A stretch of 64,000 nucleotides of DNA. It comes from Lampris incognitus. Taxonomy: Eukaryota > Chordata > Actinopteri > Lampriformes > Lampridae. This document shows positions 45,146-55,981 of the stretch, one piece after another. Each line of letters starts with the position of its first letter. Positions within the stretch are counted from its first letter, which is position 1. The stretch lies in assembly GCF_029633865.1 (NCBI RefSeq), contig NC_079217.1, positions 41,645,334 through 41,709,333 on the forward strand, written 5' to 3'. The translations under genes were made by a program, and so were the position numbers. A model generated the notes under the pieces. That model had not been told where the DNA came from and did not search any database. It was given only the letters and a program-made list of their open reading frames with translations.

Positions 45146-45774
45146 CCAAATGTCCTCTGCCAGTGTGCTGAATCATGCATTAATACCATTTAAGTGGGGA
45201 GATAAGAAAACTGCACCAAGTATGATTGTATGCCCAAATAAATTGGCTCACAACAAAGTGTCATGGATTAATTACTATTAAAAAAGTGACAAGGGGAAAA
45301 CATTGTGTTTAGTTCAGTGTATATGTTTGGGAGACACCCTCCCTTCTCATAAATTGATTTTCATAATTCTTTATTTTTCACTCAATTTTTTTTTTGTTTT
45401 TTTTTTTGCATGACAATTGCACGAATAAAGATCTTGATTCTACAGAGGTCATAGTAACACATTAAAAACCTCCCCTTGAAACAAAACAAAAACATCATTT
45501 AGCATTTCCACTAACCTAACCATTAATGTGTCTCTATATTGATATCAAAGTCAGAAAGTAATTCGATAACTTTTTGTCTTGGAAAAGGTGGTAAAGATGA
45601 ATTCAAACTAAAACCAACATAAATTCTGTGCTTAGCGTTTCCAGCAGTTAGTCTTTAATATCTGCTTGCAAAAGTCCTGCAACATGAAGCAAGGTGTTTT
45701 TCTTGGGATTTCACTGTACCAATAGGAAAAATAAAGGAAAGTAGAGCTGACACAATGTCGGTCCTTGAACTCAC

Positions 45775-45824
45775 AGGTGCTGCTGTGAAAGAGGTCAGAA
45801 GATACTTTCCATTTTCATATGTAT
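45775..45824 (-). CDS. mgam: GH31 maltase-glucoamylase-like, exon vii
   Basis: 50 bp. With one base carried from exon vi it reads DTYENGKYLLTSFTAAP, matching the IDTYGKGLYYLASFSAS region of intestinal GH31 proteins. Acceptor CTTCTCTCCTCAG at 45825 upward; donor CCT/GTGAGT ending at 45775. Phases 1 and 0. It is a small exon; recognition rests on the exact in-frame join with its neighbours. Confidence 0.88.
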
Positions 45825-45914
45825 CTGAGGAGAGAAGATAGGGGCTGGTTAGACGCATGCAGAGCATAAAAAGAGAGACAGATACGTATAACATAAGGGT
45901 GCAAACAGAAAATG

Positions 45915-46360
45915 TGCATTAATGCTTGGCTGAGAGAATCACCGAGTGGCACACTTACACAAAAGGCGAGTGAACGGCAGACTGACCCAGTGAGTGAAAT
46001 AACAGCAAGCGAATGGCACGCTGATAGACTAAACAACTAACTGGATGAATGATTTAGTTAGCCTTCTGTATTTGTTACTGTAAGTTAATGTTTGAATGAA
46101 ATACAACAGGGATGTTTTAATACCTGTGTGAATGAGTGAATAATTGTGTAGTTGGTTGCATGAGTTGGTAACAGCTGGCTGACTGAATGCTCCACAACAC
46201 GACAGGCGCGTGAATGACTGAGAAAGTGGGTTATCAGCAGTGAGAGGGTAAGTGTATAAATAAGTTGGTGAGTGAGTTAGCAGGAGAGCTAGTGAGAAAG
46301 TAAGGGGGCAGGTGAACAAGTGCGTGAATCCGTGACCGACTGCAAAGTGAATGACTAACT
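45915..46360. repeat. degenerate GTGAATGA/CTGACTGAATG-rich tract
   Basis: Many loosely repeated GAGTGAATGACT-, GTGAGTGAG- and TGAATGA-like units over about 400 bp; an old diverged minisatellite within intron vi-vii. Confidence 0.5.
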
Positions 46361-46742
46361 AGTCAAAGTGAAACTCAAACAAGAACGGACACAGGAGGAG
46401 AAACTGAACAGAAAAGCCAGATAACACAGGTAAGATGAGCACAATAACGAGAGGCAAGGCAAAGAAGAAAGACGAAGGGAGGATGCACCGCAGACAGAGC
46501 CCCGAAGACGCAGGGGACAGAAGCAAGGGAGCAGATAAAAGAGGGAGTGATGGAGAGCATATCTCTAGGCAGTGACATGGCGAATTACTGTAATAGTTTC
46601 TGTCACTCCACTTTCCTGTTATCCCTCGTTCTCTCTCTATTGCTCCCTCTCTTTTTTGTCCCAACACAAAAACTCCTTCACAGAGGAGCGCATCGTCTCA
46701 AAGCACTTCGGAAACTGACTGTCTGCAAATGCACGTGTGTGT

Positions 46743-46747
<5 letters not shown>

Positions 46748-46828
<81 letters not shown>

Positions 46829-46829
46829 A
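46748..46829. repeat. (GA)n microsatellite
   Basis: About 40 GA units. Confidence 0.95.
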
Positions 46830-47059
46830 AAGAGTGTCGGTCTGATAAAATCAGTGAGTGAATATGTATGCAGTATAAATTATTGCAAATACAAGCTCAT
46901 GTCCTGGCTAAGGTCATATTGTGGATAAGCAATTGGATCCTCATTTCCTGATCAAAAATATTTCTATGAATAAATACAAAGGATAATCTATGGCCGTGGC
47001 AACAGTCTTTACATCAAATTTGGATTGTGAGCTACTATTAATAGAAAGTGTTTACCTGT

Positions 47060-48262
47060 GAAAGGAATAAAGTGCATATGAAATTTTCATGATGCTTGGG
47101 ACTTTTTATATTCTGAATTTAATGAAGTTATAGATAAACATGCACCCCTGAAAACTACCAAAATCAAGGGAAGGCATCTTCCCTGGATAACTTCTGATGT
47201 TATATGTATTTTCAGGCAGAGCGATAATGCATGGACCACATTTTGTGAGTCCAATGATTCTGCTGACTGGGAAAAGTACATGTAGTTGAGAAATGTGAGC
47301 AAATCTATGACCAGAAATGCTACATCCAATTATTACAAAGAATCTCTTGTTCATGACTAAAAATCCTAAACAACCGGAATAAAATCAAAACTATATGCAT
47401 CTGATGAACCTTTACCCAAACGGATAAGACTTAACAACGTTATACTACATGATCCACTTTTAGTCACTCATATATTTAATCAACATTCCTCCTCGGTCTG
47501 TTCTGCAATAATGCCTGATCCTTCTATTGGTGGTGATTTTAAAAATGTACCGTCTAGTCACAGCTCCTTCTCTTTCAGGAGATGAACACCTGTCGAGGTC
47601 CAGGATGCCATAACGTAAAAGTGAGTAGTGGTCCTGGGTCAGATGCCATTGAAACCACTTTTTCAAATTATCGTCCCACATTCTCATTTATGCTCTTTGT
47701 GATCTTTTTAACACATCTTTATCTACTTGTGAAATACCTGCCATATGGAAATGTTCACATATCCCTCCCTTGCATAAAGTGTGCAATGTACTTGAACTTA
47801 ATAACTATAGACCAATTTCAGTCATTTATTCTGCTGCAAAAATATTTGAAAAACTAATTTATGATCAATTGCTATATAATCCCAATAAGTATAATAACTT
47901 ATCACCTTTTCAATTTGGCTTTCAATCAAATCATTACACAACTATTGCTTTATTTAAACTTACAAACAATATTTTCTCTGCTTCTAATGATATTCAATTA
48001 ACAGGTGCAATTTTCATTGATTTGGCCGAGGCTTTTGATCTGGTCGACCTCTAAATTCTTTTAGATTAAATTTACTCTGTTGGGCTGTCACAAAAATACA
48101 TTACTTTGGTTCAATTCCTATATTCATAACAGAAAACAATGTGTTGTCATACGGGAAAGCAAATATGATACATTAGTACAACAATGAGGCATGCCTCAAG
48201 GCTCAAATTTTGGTCCACTTCTTTTTTCCATTTTTATTAATGACCTCCCCTCGATTTGTTGC
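47060..48262 (+). mobile_element. CR1/jockey-type LINE fragment, truncated at both ends
   Basis: Frames give HAPLKTTKIKGRHLPWITS (end of endonuclease/linker, 47130), WEKYM...RNVSKSMTRNATSNYYKESL, HIFNQHSSSV, then reverse transcriptase NNYRPISVIYSAAKIFEKLIYDQ (47770-47870), LTGAIFIDLAEAFDLVD (motif A, 48000) and ASRLKFWSTSF..FYFINDLP-like (motif B). It stops just before the catalytic YxDD, at a GT microsatellite. Several stops; inactive. Lies in intron vi-vii. Confidence 0.7.
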
Positions 48263-48263
48263 A

Positions 48264-48302
48264 TGTGTGTGTGTGTGTGTGTGTCTGTGTGTGTGTGCGC
48301 GT
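48264..48302. repeat. (GT)n microsatellite at LINE edge
   Basis: GT run beginning exactly where the LINE coding similarity ends. Confidence 0.9.
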
Positions 48303-48666
48303 GCATCTTTTTGAAAATGTTTACATGTGAATGAGCATCTCAGGGTTCCCACTTTTTAAGAAATAATTTTCTAGGTCCTTTCAAGAACATTTTCTCATTA
48401 AAAGCCAAAGCTCACTGAGTTTTACTGAGGTATGCCTTCATTTGTAACATAATAGTATCTCTCACCAACTCAAGAAGTTGAGAACAATGGCATAGGTTCA
48501 TAACGGTGTAATGTAGTGACGGTTGACACTGCAGCATACAAAAACACCCATTTTTGTTATTTTTTCCATGGCTGTTTCCACAACTGGAAAACGAATCTAT
48601 AAATTTTCGGTTTTTCCAGGATGCGTAGTAAGCTTTCATATACTAATGTGTTGTGTTAGTAGGTCA

Positions 48667-48894
<228 letters not shown>

Positions 48895-48902
48895 TTACTT
48901 AT

Positions 48903-49564
48903 ACCTGATTTTTAGAGCAGACATATCATATTTTTTTCATATATGGAACACAGAACAAGCGTTTTGCAATCTTATTATATTGATTATTAGTTACAAATAT
49001 GACTTCAGCCAGTCTAATGCCAACAACTGTTAATTTAGCACACCTAGTTTAATTGATTTAGTACTATTTTTAGCTGCCTAGTTTAATTGTAATCCTAGTA
49101 TCTTTGTAATCTTTAGTTAAGCATGTTGCTTGGCATCATCAAGACATAATGAACAGGCCTACAAGCTGCTTATGAAATAACAGTGAGGTCCGTCAGTAAA
49201 GCAGTGAATGTTGTCCCAGTGGCAAAATGAATTACTGTCGGAAATGCAAAACCCACTGACACTTTATTTTACTATTCCAGTCATAACATCATAAAGAGAT
49301 TGCTCTCAACACTCAGTTGTGTGAAAACATACCTGCATTCAACAATCACAGAGGTTTAATGACTTTAATGACTACTGCACAATACTTTTGTTGTATGCGC
49401 AGTCACAAACAACATATTATCCACCATTGGCATCATATATTGAGTTGCCAGCATCGATATATGATGAACAAGGTACCCTTCTGCGTCTGTATAGAGACAT
49501 GGAAGTGTTCCATAGACTGCAATATTAAACCTCTGACTATATCTATCTTTCTATCTATCTATCT
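48903..49564. other. intron v-vi sequence, nothing recognised
   Basis: Ends in short TATC repeats (49540-49564) at the edge of the Penelope-like inverted structure. Confidence 0.45.
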
Positions 49565-49594
49565 AATCCAGTGATTCAAGTAAATTCATTATGA

Positions 49595-49638
49595 GACAGT
49601 ACAAGCCTGTTTCATGCCATAAGCAATCATCAGCTGTC
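49595..49638 (-). ncRNA. hammerhead ribozyme (type I), copy a
   Basis: On the minus strand, in order: stem I GACAG; core CTGATGA; a 13-nt stem-loop II with TGC/GCA; GAA; stem III ACA-GGCT-TGT; cleavage-site A; stem I CTGTC. Outside, TTAT/ATAA extends stem I beyond an internal loop. All invariant core bases are present. Stem II is short, with a U-U at its base. It is on the coding strand of the glucosidase intron v-vi. Confidence 0.75.
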
Positions 49639-49844
49639 AATAAAGTTACATGGGAAAGAACAGAACACACTAACTGCCTCGTCATGCACATCACATGCAC
49701 AACATCCAATGGGGAAGGGGGAGGTGCCTACATTCAAAAATTCAAAAACCTGTGATCGCTAACAATCTGTGAGTGGGGTGGGGGTGGGGGTGGGGGGGGT
49801 AAGTTGCATACAAGGTTAATGATATTTGTCTATTGGCATGATTT

Positions 49845-50243
49845 ATTTATAATTACAAAATAGGTGCTTATATCTATGTCTGCAACTGCTGGCCAATTCA
49901 TTCCTGTTATTCAATGTGGACATTTCTGGTTTGCACATGATAAAATATTTTTCAGTTAGACATAGATTGCACATTTTACTGCTGGTTGAATATGCTTTGT
50001 TTTTTCAGAGAATTTTCCAGTTGAATAATTAATGTTTATGTCCGCCAATGACCAAATATAACGGCTTAAAGATGTTACAGTCTTTAAACGGTTGTTTCTG
50101 AAGCTACATGTGTGCATGAAACCTCTTTTTGAATGTTCCGTCTGTTAGACCGATGTATGTCTCTATTTTGCCGTTGTCATTAATTTCTCATCAACGTAGC
50201 TTGAGTTGTTGGGTGAGTGAGTCATTCACACAGCAGTTGCAGT
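49845..50243 (-). pseudogene. Penelope-like GIY-YIG endonuclease, left half
   Basis: The minus strand gives NCNC.VNDS, then NDNGKIETYIGLTDGTFKKRF (the GIY-YIG core variant YIGLT.GTFK.R), SFRNN...TSLSRYIWSLAD, and in other frames [32 protein letters not shown], the CCHH-like end of Penelope proteins. Part of the linker between CNC and NDNG is deleted and frames shift, so it is inactive. In the family this domain nicks the target for retrotransposition. Confidence 0.7.
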
Positions 50244-50251
50244 TGGGTCTC

Positions 50252-50413
50252 CTAACTGCAACTGCCGTGTGAATGACTCATGCCCCCTTGAAAGAAAATG
50301 CCAGGTGAAAGGAGTTATCTACCAAGCTAAGGTGACGAGAAATGACAACGGCAAAATAAAGACATACGTCGGTCTAACGGAGGGAACATTCAAAAAGAGG
50401 TTTATTGCATACA
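50252..50413 (+). pseudogene. Penelope-like GIY-YIG endonuclease, right half
   Basis: NCNCRVNDSCPLERKCQVKGVIYQAKVT then YVGLTEGTFKKRF: the zinc-binding N-C-N-C...C-P...C module followed by the GIY-YIG motif. Cut off after FIAYMCN by the RTE patch. It is better preserved than the left half in its first 30 codons. Confidence 0.75.
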
Positions 50414-50417
50414 TGTG

Positions 50418-50664
50418 TAACTCCATATTCAGCATCCTTCTCCCAATATACCCAGCATCTCTCCTCCACACATGTCCAAGCCATCTCAATCTTGCCTCTC
50501 TTGCTTTGTCTCCAAACCGTCCAACCTGAGCTGTCCCTCGAACTCGTTCCTAATCCTATCCTTCTTCATCACTCCCAATGAAAATCTTAGCATCTTCAAC
50601 TCTGCCACCTCCAGCGCCACCTCCTGTCTTGTCGTCAGTGCCACTGTCTCCAAACCATATAACT
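50418..50664 (-). mobile_element. RTE-type LINE fragment replacing part of the Penelope copy
   Basis: The minus strand encodes LYGLETVALTTRQEVALEVAELKMLRFSLGVMKKDRIRNEFEG, the same region as 1081-1300 with the AELEVAE segment kept. It ends at the ACTTAAGCACC junction with the Penelope sequence. Confidence 0.75.
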
Positions 50665-50857
50665 TAAGCACCTATTTTGTAATTATAAATAAATCATGCC
50701 AATAGACAAATACCACCCCGCCCCTCCATCGGACCGTTAGCGATCACGTGTTTTTGAATTTTTGAATGTCGCACCTCTCCCTTCTTCATCGGACGTTGTG
50801 CACGTGATGTGCATTACGAGGCAGTAAATGGCATGTCCTTTCCCGAGTAGCTTTATT

Positions 50858-50901
50858 GACAGCTGATAATTGTTTTAGGCATGAAACAGGCTTGAACTGT
50901 C
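50858..50901 (+). ncRNA. hammerhead ribozyme, degenerate copy b
   Basis: The same 44-nt layout as copy a. Stem I GACAG/CTGTC is intact and extends past an internal loop by CTTTAT/ATAAAG. The core reads CTGATAA (the invariant G is lost) and stem III is ACA/TGA (mismatch), so cleavage is unlikely. Mirror partner of copy a. Confidence 0.65.
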
Positions 50902-50986
50902 TCATAAAGAATTACTTGACACACTGGATTATTTTGCTCCTTATTTGTTGAGCACTTTCCCTACCCTTGAGTGTTTCTTTTAACAA

Positions 50987-50988
<2 letters not shown>

Positions 50989-51040
<52 letters not shown>

Positions 51041-51267
51041 CGTGCGCGCATGTGTGTGTGTATGTATATGTATATATATATATATACACACACACACATA
51101 TATATATATATACACACACACGTACATATATACACACAATATATACACGTGTATACACACACATACTACATACATACATACATACAGACATACATACATA
51201 CATATGTATATATACACACGTACATATACACACACACAATATATACACGTGTATACACACACATATA
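50989..51267. repeat. alternating TA/TG/CA low-complexity tract
   Basis: (TA)n 50989-51019, then GT, TATG, (TACATA)n and (CA)n blocks. Nearly every step alternates purine-pyrimidine over 270 bp. It continues at 52488-52556 on the other side of Tc1-C. Confidence 0.9.
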
Positions 51268-52487
51268 CACTCACTGGCCACTTTATTAGGTACACCTTGC
51301 TAGTACTGGGTTGGACCCCCTTTTGCCTTCAGAACTGCCTTAATCCGTCATGGCATAGATTCAACAAGGTACTGGAAACATTCCTCAGAGAGTTTGGTCC
51401 ATATTGACATGATAGCATCACGCAGTTGCTGCAGATTTGTCGGCTGCACATCCATGATGCGAATCTCCCGGTCCACCACATCCCAAAGGTGCTCTATTGG
51501 ATTGAGATCTGGTGACTGTGGAGGCCATTTGAGTACAGTGAACTCATTGTCATGTTCAAGAAACCAGTCTGAGATGATTCGAGCTTTATGACATGGCGCG
51601 TTATCCTGCTGGAAGTAGCCATCAGAAGATGGGAACACTGTGGTCATGAAGGGATGGACATGGTCAGCAACAATACTCAGGTAGGCTGTGGCGTTGACAC
51701 GATGCTCAATTGGTACTAAGGGGCCCAAAGTGTGCCAAGAAAATATCCCCCACACCATTACACCACCACCAGCAGCCTGAACCGTTGATACAAGGCAGGA
51801 TGGATCCATGCTTTCATGTTGTTGACGCCAAATTCTGACCCTACCATCCGAATGTCGCAGCAGAAATCGAGACTCATCAGACCAGGCAACATTTTTCCAA
51901 TCTTCTATTGTCCAATTTTGGTGAGCCTGTGCGAATTGTAGCCTCAGTTTCCTGTTCTTAGCTGACAGGAGTGGCACCCGGTGTGGTCTTCTGCTGCTGT
52001 AGCCCATCTGCCTCAAGGTTCGACGTGTTGTGCGTTCAGAGATGCTCTTCTGCATACCTCGGTTGTAATGAGTGGTTATTTGAGTTACTGTTGCCTTTCT
52101 ATCAGCTCGAACCAGTCTGGCCATTCTCCTCTGACCTCTGGCATCAACAAGGCATTTTCGCCCACAGAACTGCCGCTCACTGGATATTTTCTCTTTTTCG
52201 GACCATTCTCTGTAAACCCTAGAGATGCTTGTGCGTGAAAATCCCAGTAGATCAGCAATTTCTGAAATACTTAGACCAGCCCGTCTGGCACCAACAACCA
52301 TGCCACGTTCAAAGTCACTTAAATCACCTTTCTTCCCCATTCTGATGCTCAGTTTGAACTGCAGCAGATCGTCTTGACCATGTCTACATGCCTAAATGCA
52401 TTGAGTTGCTGCCATGTGATTGGCTGATTAGAAATTTGCGTTAACGAGCAGTTGGACAGGTGTGCCTAATAAAGTGGCCGGTGAGTG
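51268..52487 (-). mobile_element. Tc1-C (DD36E Tc1/mariner transposon)
   Basis: Inverted ends CACTCACTGGCCACTTTATT and (right end) AATAAAGTGGCCGGTGAGTG, with TA on each side (51266-51267, 52488-52489). 1220 bp with one transposase ORF on the minus strand, the same strand as the host gene. Confidence 0.9.
51300..52340 (-). pseudogene. Tc1-C transposase with late nonsense codon
   Basis: Open from the Met at 52340 for 330 codons: paired-type helix-turn-helix (RAGLSISEIADLLGFSRTSI), second HTH, catalytic D155 (AWSDESRF), D246 (FQQDNAPCH) and E283 (DLNPIEHLW), with 36 residues between the last two. This spacing fits the DD36E group (Incomer-like). A TGA stands where the family has Arg (CGA) after VESMP. 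The reading frame continues 15 codons beyond it to a TAG at 51300-51302. Only the C-terminal tail is lost, so the truncated protein might still fold; it is otherwise intact. Confidence 0.88.
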
Positions 52488-52517
52488 TATATACGTATAT
52501 ACACACATACTATATAT

Positions 52518-52556
<39 letters not shown>
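52488..52556. repeat. TA/CA microsatellite, right part
   Basis: TATATACG then ACACACA...(CA)n to about 52552; the continuation of 50989-51267. Confidence 0.9.
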
Positions 52557-52958
52557 TGCAACAGCCTCATTATCTGCATCTGTGTTTGTCCTGCTTTGCT
52601 AACATGTGTTCTTTCTAGACTTTATTTTGGCAAACTTTTCAATCACATCATTTGCTGGCTGCATGACGACATGATAAAACTATGGGAACAATTTTGTTGA
52701 TTTGTGCCTATGTGTGGCTTAGAGAACCAAGGGACAAGGCCAAAGCAGAAGGTGAGGTTATGAAATCAGATGCTCCTAGAGGCATGTAGTGCCCCAGACA
52801 CCGGCCCAAGTGATAAAGGTGGATAATAGTGATAGTGTGTTATGGTGTACTTCCTGTCTAAGGACAGGATGTTGTGTTGGTGTAAAGGCCCCTGAGGCAG
52901 ATTTGTAATGTGTGATATTGGGCTATACAAATAAAATTGACTTGATTTGACTACTTGC

Positions 52959-53083
52959 CTGTGGTGTGTGTTGTTCTCTGGTTTCTGACAAGGTAGAATG
53001 TGCCCTCCTCTGATATGAAGGTTGGTTTGATTCAGAGGTGTTGGCATGGAAATCTTCTGACCGCGCACCCCAATGTCCTTGGC
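52959..53083 (-). CDS. mgam: GH31 maltase-glucoamylase-like, exon v (GC donor)
   Basis: 125 bp: [40 protein letters not shown] then H and two bases. LHVRGG.ILPWQ is a hallmark of intestinal GH31 proteins (here Cys replaces Trp). Acceptor CCTCAG above 53083. The exon ends CACAG followed by GCAAGT, i.e. a GC-AG intron. Only this end gives the correct join (AG + T CGA AAG = S-R-K) to exon vi. Phases 0 and 2. Confidence 0.92.
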
Positions 53084-53198
53084 CTGAGGTTCAATGAAAT
53101 TATAATAATAATATAATAACACTGGTAATACTGATGACAGAACATACATGAAAAGATGAATGAGCATGCAAATAAAAAGAGAGGCACTGATGATGTCC

Positions 53199-53614
53199 AA
53201 ATATCCATCCATCCATCCATCCATCCATCCATCCATCCATTATCCAATCTGCTTAGCCTGCTCTTATGGTCACAGGGATACTTCAGCCTATCCCAACAGT
53301 CATTGGGCGGCAGGCGGGGAGACACCCTGGACCCTGGACAGGCCGCCAATCCATCACAGGGCCAACACACAGACATACACAGTCACACCTACGGACAATT
53401 TAGTACGGCTGATTCCCCTGACCTACATGTCTTGGACTGTGGGAGGAAACCGGAGCACCCAGAGGAAACCCATGCAGACACGGGGGAGAACATGCAAACT
53501 CCACACAGAGGACGACCCGGAACGACCCCCCAAGGCAGGACTACCCAGGGGCTCGAACCCAGGAACTTCTTGCTGTGAGGCGACCGTGCTAACCACTGCG
53601 CCACCGTGCCACCA
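53199..53614 (-). mobile_element. tRNA-derived SINE-1b, full length, reverse orientation
   Basis: Head at 53560-53614 (GGTGGCGCAGTGGTTAGC, B box GGTTCGAGCC), central GTCCAAGACATGTAGG, 3' end GACTGTTGGGATAGGCTG and a (GGAT)n tail at 53199-53240. Best-preserved SINE-1b here. Confidence 0.85.
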
Positions 53615-54274
53615 TGTCCAAATCTGAAAATATTAAATAATTCATGGCATTGGAGTGGTTGTCTTTTGTTTATTGTTGCCTTTTTTATGGTCCCCAATGT
53701 ACTTTACTGCTCTTTAGTCTGAGAGTGGGGTTGGGTACCATGCACTCCCTTTTAGGTGTTGCTGTTTGAATATTTTGTTAGGATTTTAGTAGCTGCTGAA
53801 CTTGAGGGGACTTCACAAGATCAAAAGAGAAAAAAAGGATTAGACATGTGTTTATTGTTGATACTTGTTGCATTACAACTCTACATCTCTTAACAGTGTT
53901 ACAACTTTTAACGGTTTTTGTAGTTGTGGATCTGCCACTTATTGTATCCCCGAGGAAAGTGATGATGCATTTTAAACTATTTTACAATAAATTAGGCTTG
54001 AGAAAATAATAGTAATATGATGATGATAATTTCTTTAGAGAGTCACTTGAGTTGGACAGATTGTAATTTTGTATCATAATTTCTTGTAGCTGTTGTAAAT
54101 GTTATAATGTTATACCTCCTGTTGCTCTTACTTTTGTTATTGTTTGTGTTTCAATTGCTACTGCTACTGTGTGCTGAAAATTTCTTATATGCTACATACA
54201 TTTTTATCTAGCACCTGTTCTGATTGAATATGCACACAGCTAGCTTGTGTGTTAAGTTTTGTGTATTTACTCAC
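53615..54274. other. intron iv-v sequence, nothing recognised
   Basis: AT-rich, unique-looking sequence with no exon or repeat signal. Confidence 0.5.
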
Positions 54275-54331
54275 TGAGTGGTAGTCGAACCAGCGTGCAT
54301 CAGGGACATAGCCTTTCACCTGTATGGCTCC
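54275..54331 (-). CDS. mgam: GH31 maltase-glucoamylase-like, exon iv
   Basis: 57 bp, phase 0 to 0: GAIQVKGYVPDARWFDYHS. It matches the V.AY.PDARWYDYYTG segment that follows the barrel in sucrase-isomaltase/maltase-glucoamylase. Acceptor TTTTATTTAACAG above 54331; donor TCA/GTGAGT below 54275. It fits exactly between exons iii and v. Confidence 0.9.
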
Positions 54332-54365
54332 CTGTTAAATAAAAAAAAGAATCCCAGTTAATATA

Positions 54366-55981
54366 CACTACCGTTCAAAAGTTTGGGGTCACCCAAACAA
54401 TTTTGTGTTTTCCATGAAAAGTCACACTTATTCACCACCATATGTTGTGAAATGAATAGAAAATAGAGTCAAGACATTGACAAGGTTAGAAATAATGATT
54501 TGTATTTGAAATAAGATTTTTTTTTACATCAAACTTTGCTTTCGTCAAAGAATCCTCCATTTGCAGCAATTACAGCATTGCAGACCTTTGGCATTCTAGC
54601 TGTTAATTTGTTGAGGTAATCTGGAGAAATTGCACCCCACGCTTCCAGAAGCAGCTCCCACAAGTTGGATTGGTTGGATGGGCACTTCTTGCGTACCATA
54701 CGGTCAACCTGCTCCCACAACAGCTCAATGGGGTTCAGATCTGGTGACTGCGCTGGCCACTCCATTACCGATAGAATACCAGCTGCCTGCTTCTGCTCTA
54801 AATAGTTCTTGCACAATTTGGAGGTGTGTTTAGGGTCATTGTCCTGTTGTAGGATGAAATTGGCTCCAATCAAGCGCTGTCCACTGGGTATGGCATGACA
54901 TTGCAAAATGGAGTGATAGCCTTCCTTATTCATAATCCCTTTTACCCTGTACAAATCTCCCACCTTACCAGCACCAAAGCAACCCCAGACCATCACATTA
55001 CCTCCACCATGCTTAACAGATGGCGTCAGGCATTCTTCCAGCATCTTTTCATTTGTTCTGCGTCTCACAAACGTTCTTCTTTGTGATCCAAACACCTCAA
55101 ACTTGGATTCATCCGTCCACAACACTTTTTTCCAGTCTTCCTCTGTCCAATGTCTGTGTTCTTTTGCCCATCTTAATCTTTTTCTTTTATTGGTCAGTCT
55201 CAGATATGGCTTTTTCTTTGCCACTCTGCCCTGAAGCCCAGAATCCCGCAGCCGCCTCTTCACTGTAGATGTTGACACTGGTGTTTTGCGGGTACTATTT
55301 AATGAAGATGCCAGTTGGGGACCTGTGAGGCGTCTGTTTCTCAAACTAGAGACTCTAATGTACTTATCTTCTTGCTCAGTTGTGCAACGCGGCCTCCCAC
55401 TTCTTTTTCTACTCTGGTTAGAGCCTGTTTGTGCTGTCCTCTGAAGGGAGTAGTACACACCGGTGTAGGAAATCTTCAATTTCTTAGCAATTTCTCGCAT
55501 GGAATAGCCTTCATTTCTAAGAACAAGAATAGACTGTCGAGTTTCAGATGAAAGTTATCTTTTTCTGGCCATTTTGAGCGTTTAATTGACCCCACAAATG
55601 TGATGCTCCAGAAACTCAATCTGCTCAAAGGAAGGTCAGTTTTGTAGCTTCTGTAACGAGCTAAACTGTTTTCAGATGTGTGAACATGATTGCACAAGGG
55701 TTTTCTAATCATCAATTAGCCTTCTGAGCCAATGAGCAAACACATTGTACCATTAGAACACTGGAGTGATAGTTGCTTGAAATGGGCCTCTATACACCTA
55801 TGTAGATATTGCACCAAAAACCAGACATTTGCAGCTAGAATAGTCATTTACCACATTAGCAATGTATAGAGTGTATTTCTTTAAAGTTAAGACTAGTTTA
55901 AAGTTATCTTCATTGAAAAGTACAGTGCTTTTCCTTCAAAAATATGGACATTTCAATGTGATCCCAAACTTTTGAACGGTA

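Larger units (their letters stand above)
49565..50940. mobile_element. two Penelope-like element 3' ends in head-to-head inversion
   Basis: Outer arms 49565-49870 and 50665-50940 are inverted relatives; inner arms about 50075-50246 and 50252-50413 are also inverted. Reading outward from the centre (about 50249), each half has the GIY-YIG endonuclease end, a 3' UTR and a hammerhead fold. The left half (minus) is contiguous. In the right half (plus) the segment matching 49871-50075 is replaced by an RTE fragment (50418-50664). Penelope-like elements are known for GIY-YIG domains, hammerhead ribozymes and inverted partial copies. Confidence 0.75.

Noticed and set aside
46029..46667. Overlapping frames of 67-102 codons
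   Set aside because: They come from degenerate TGAATGA-type repeats and pyrimidine-rich sequence; no motif or splice context.
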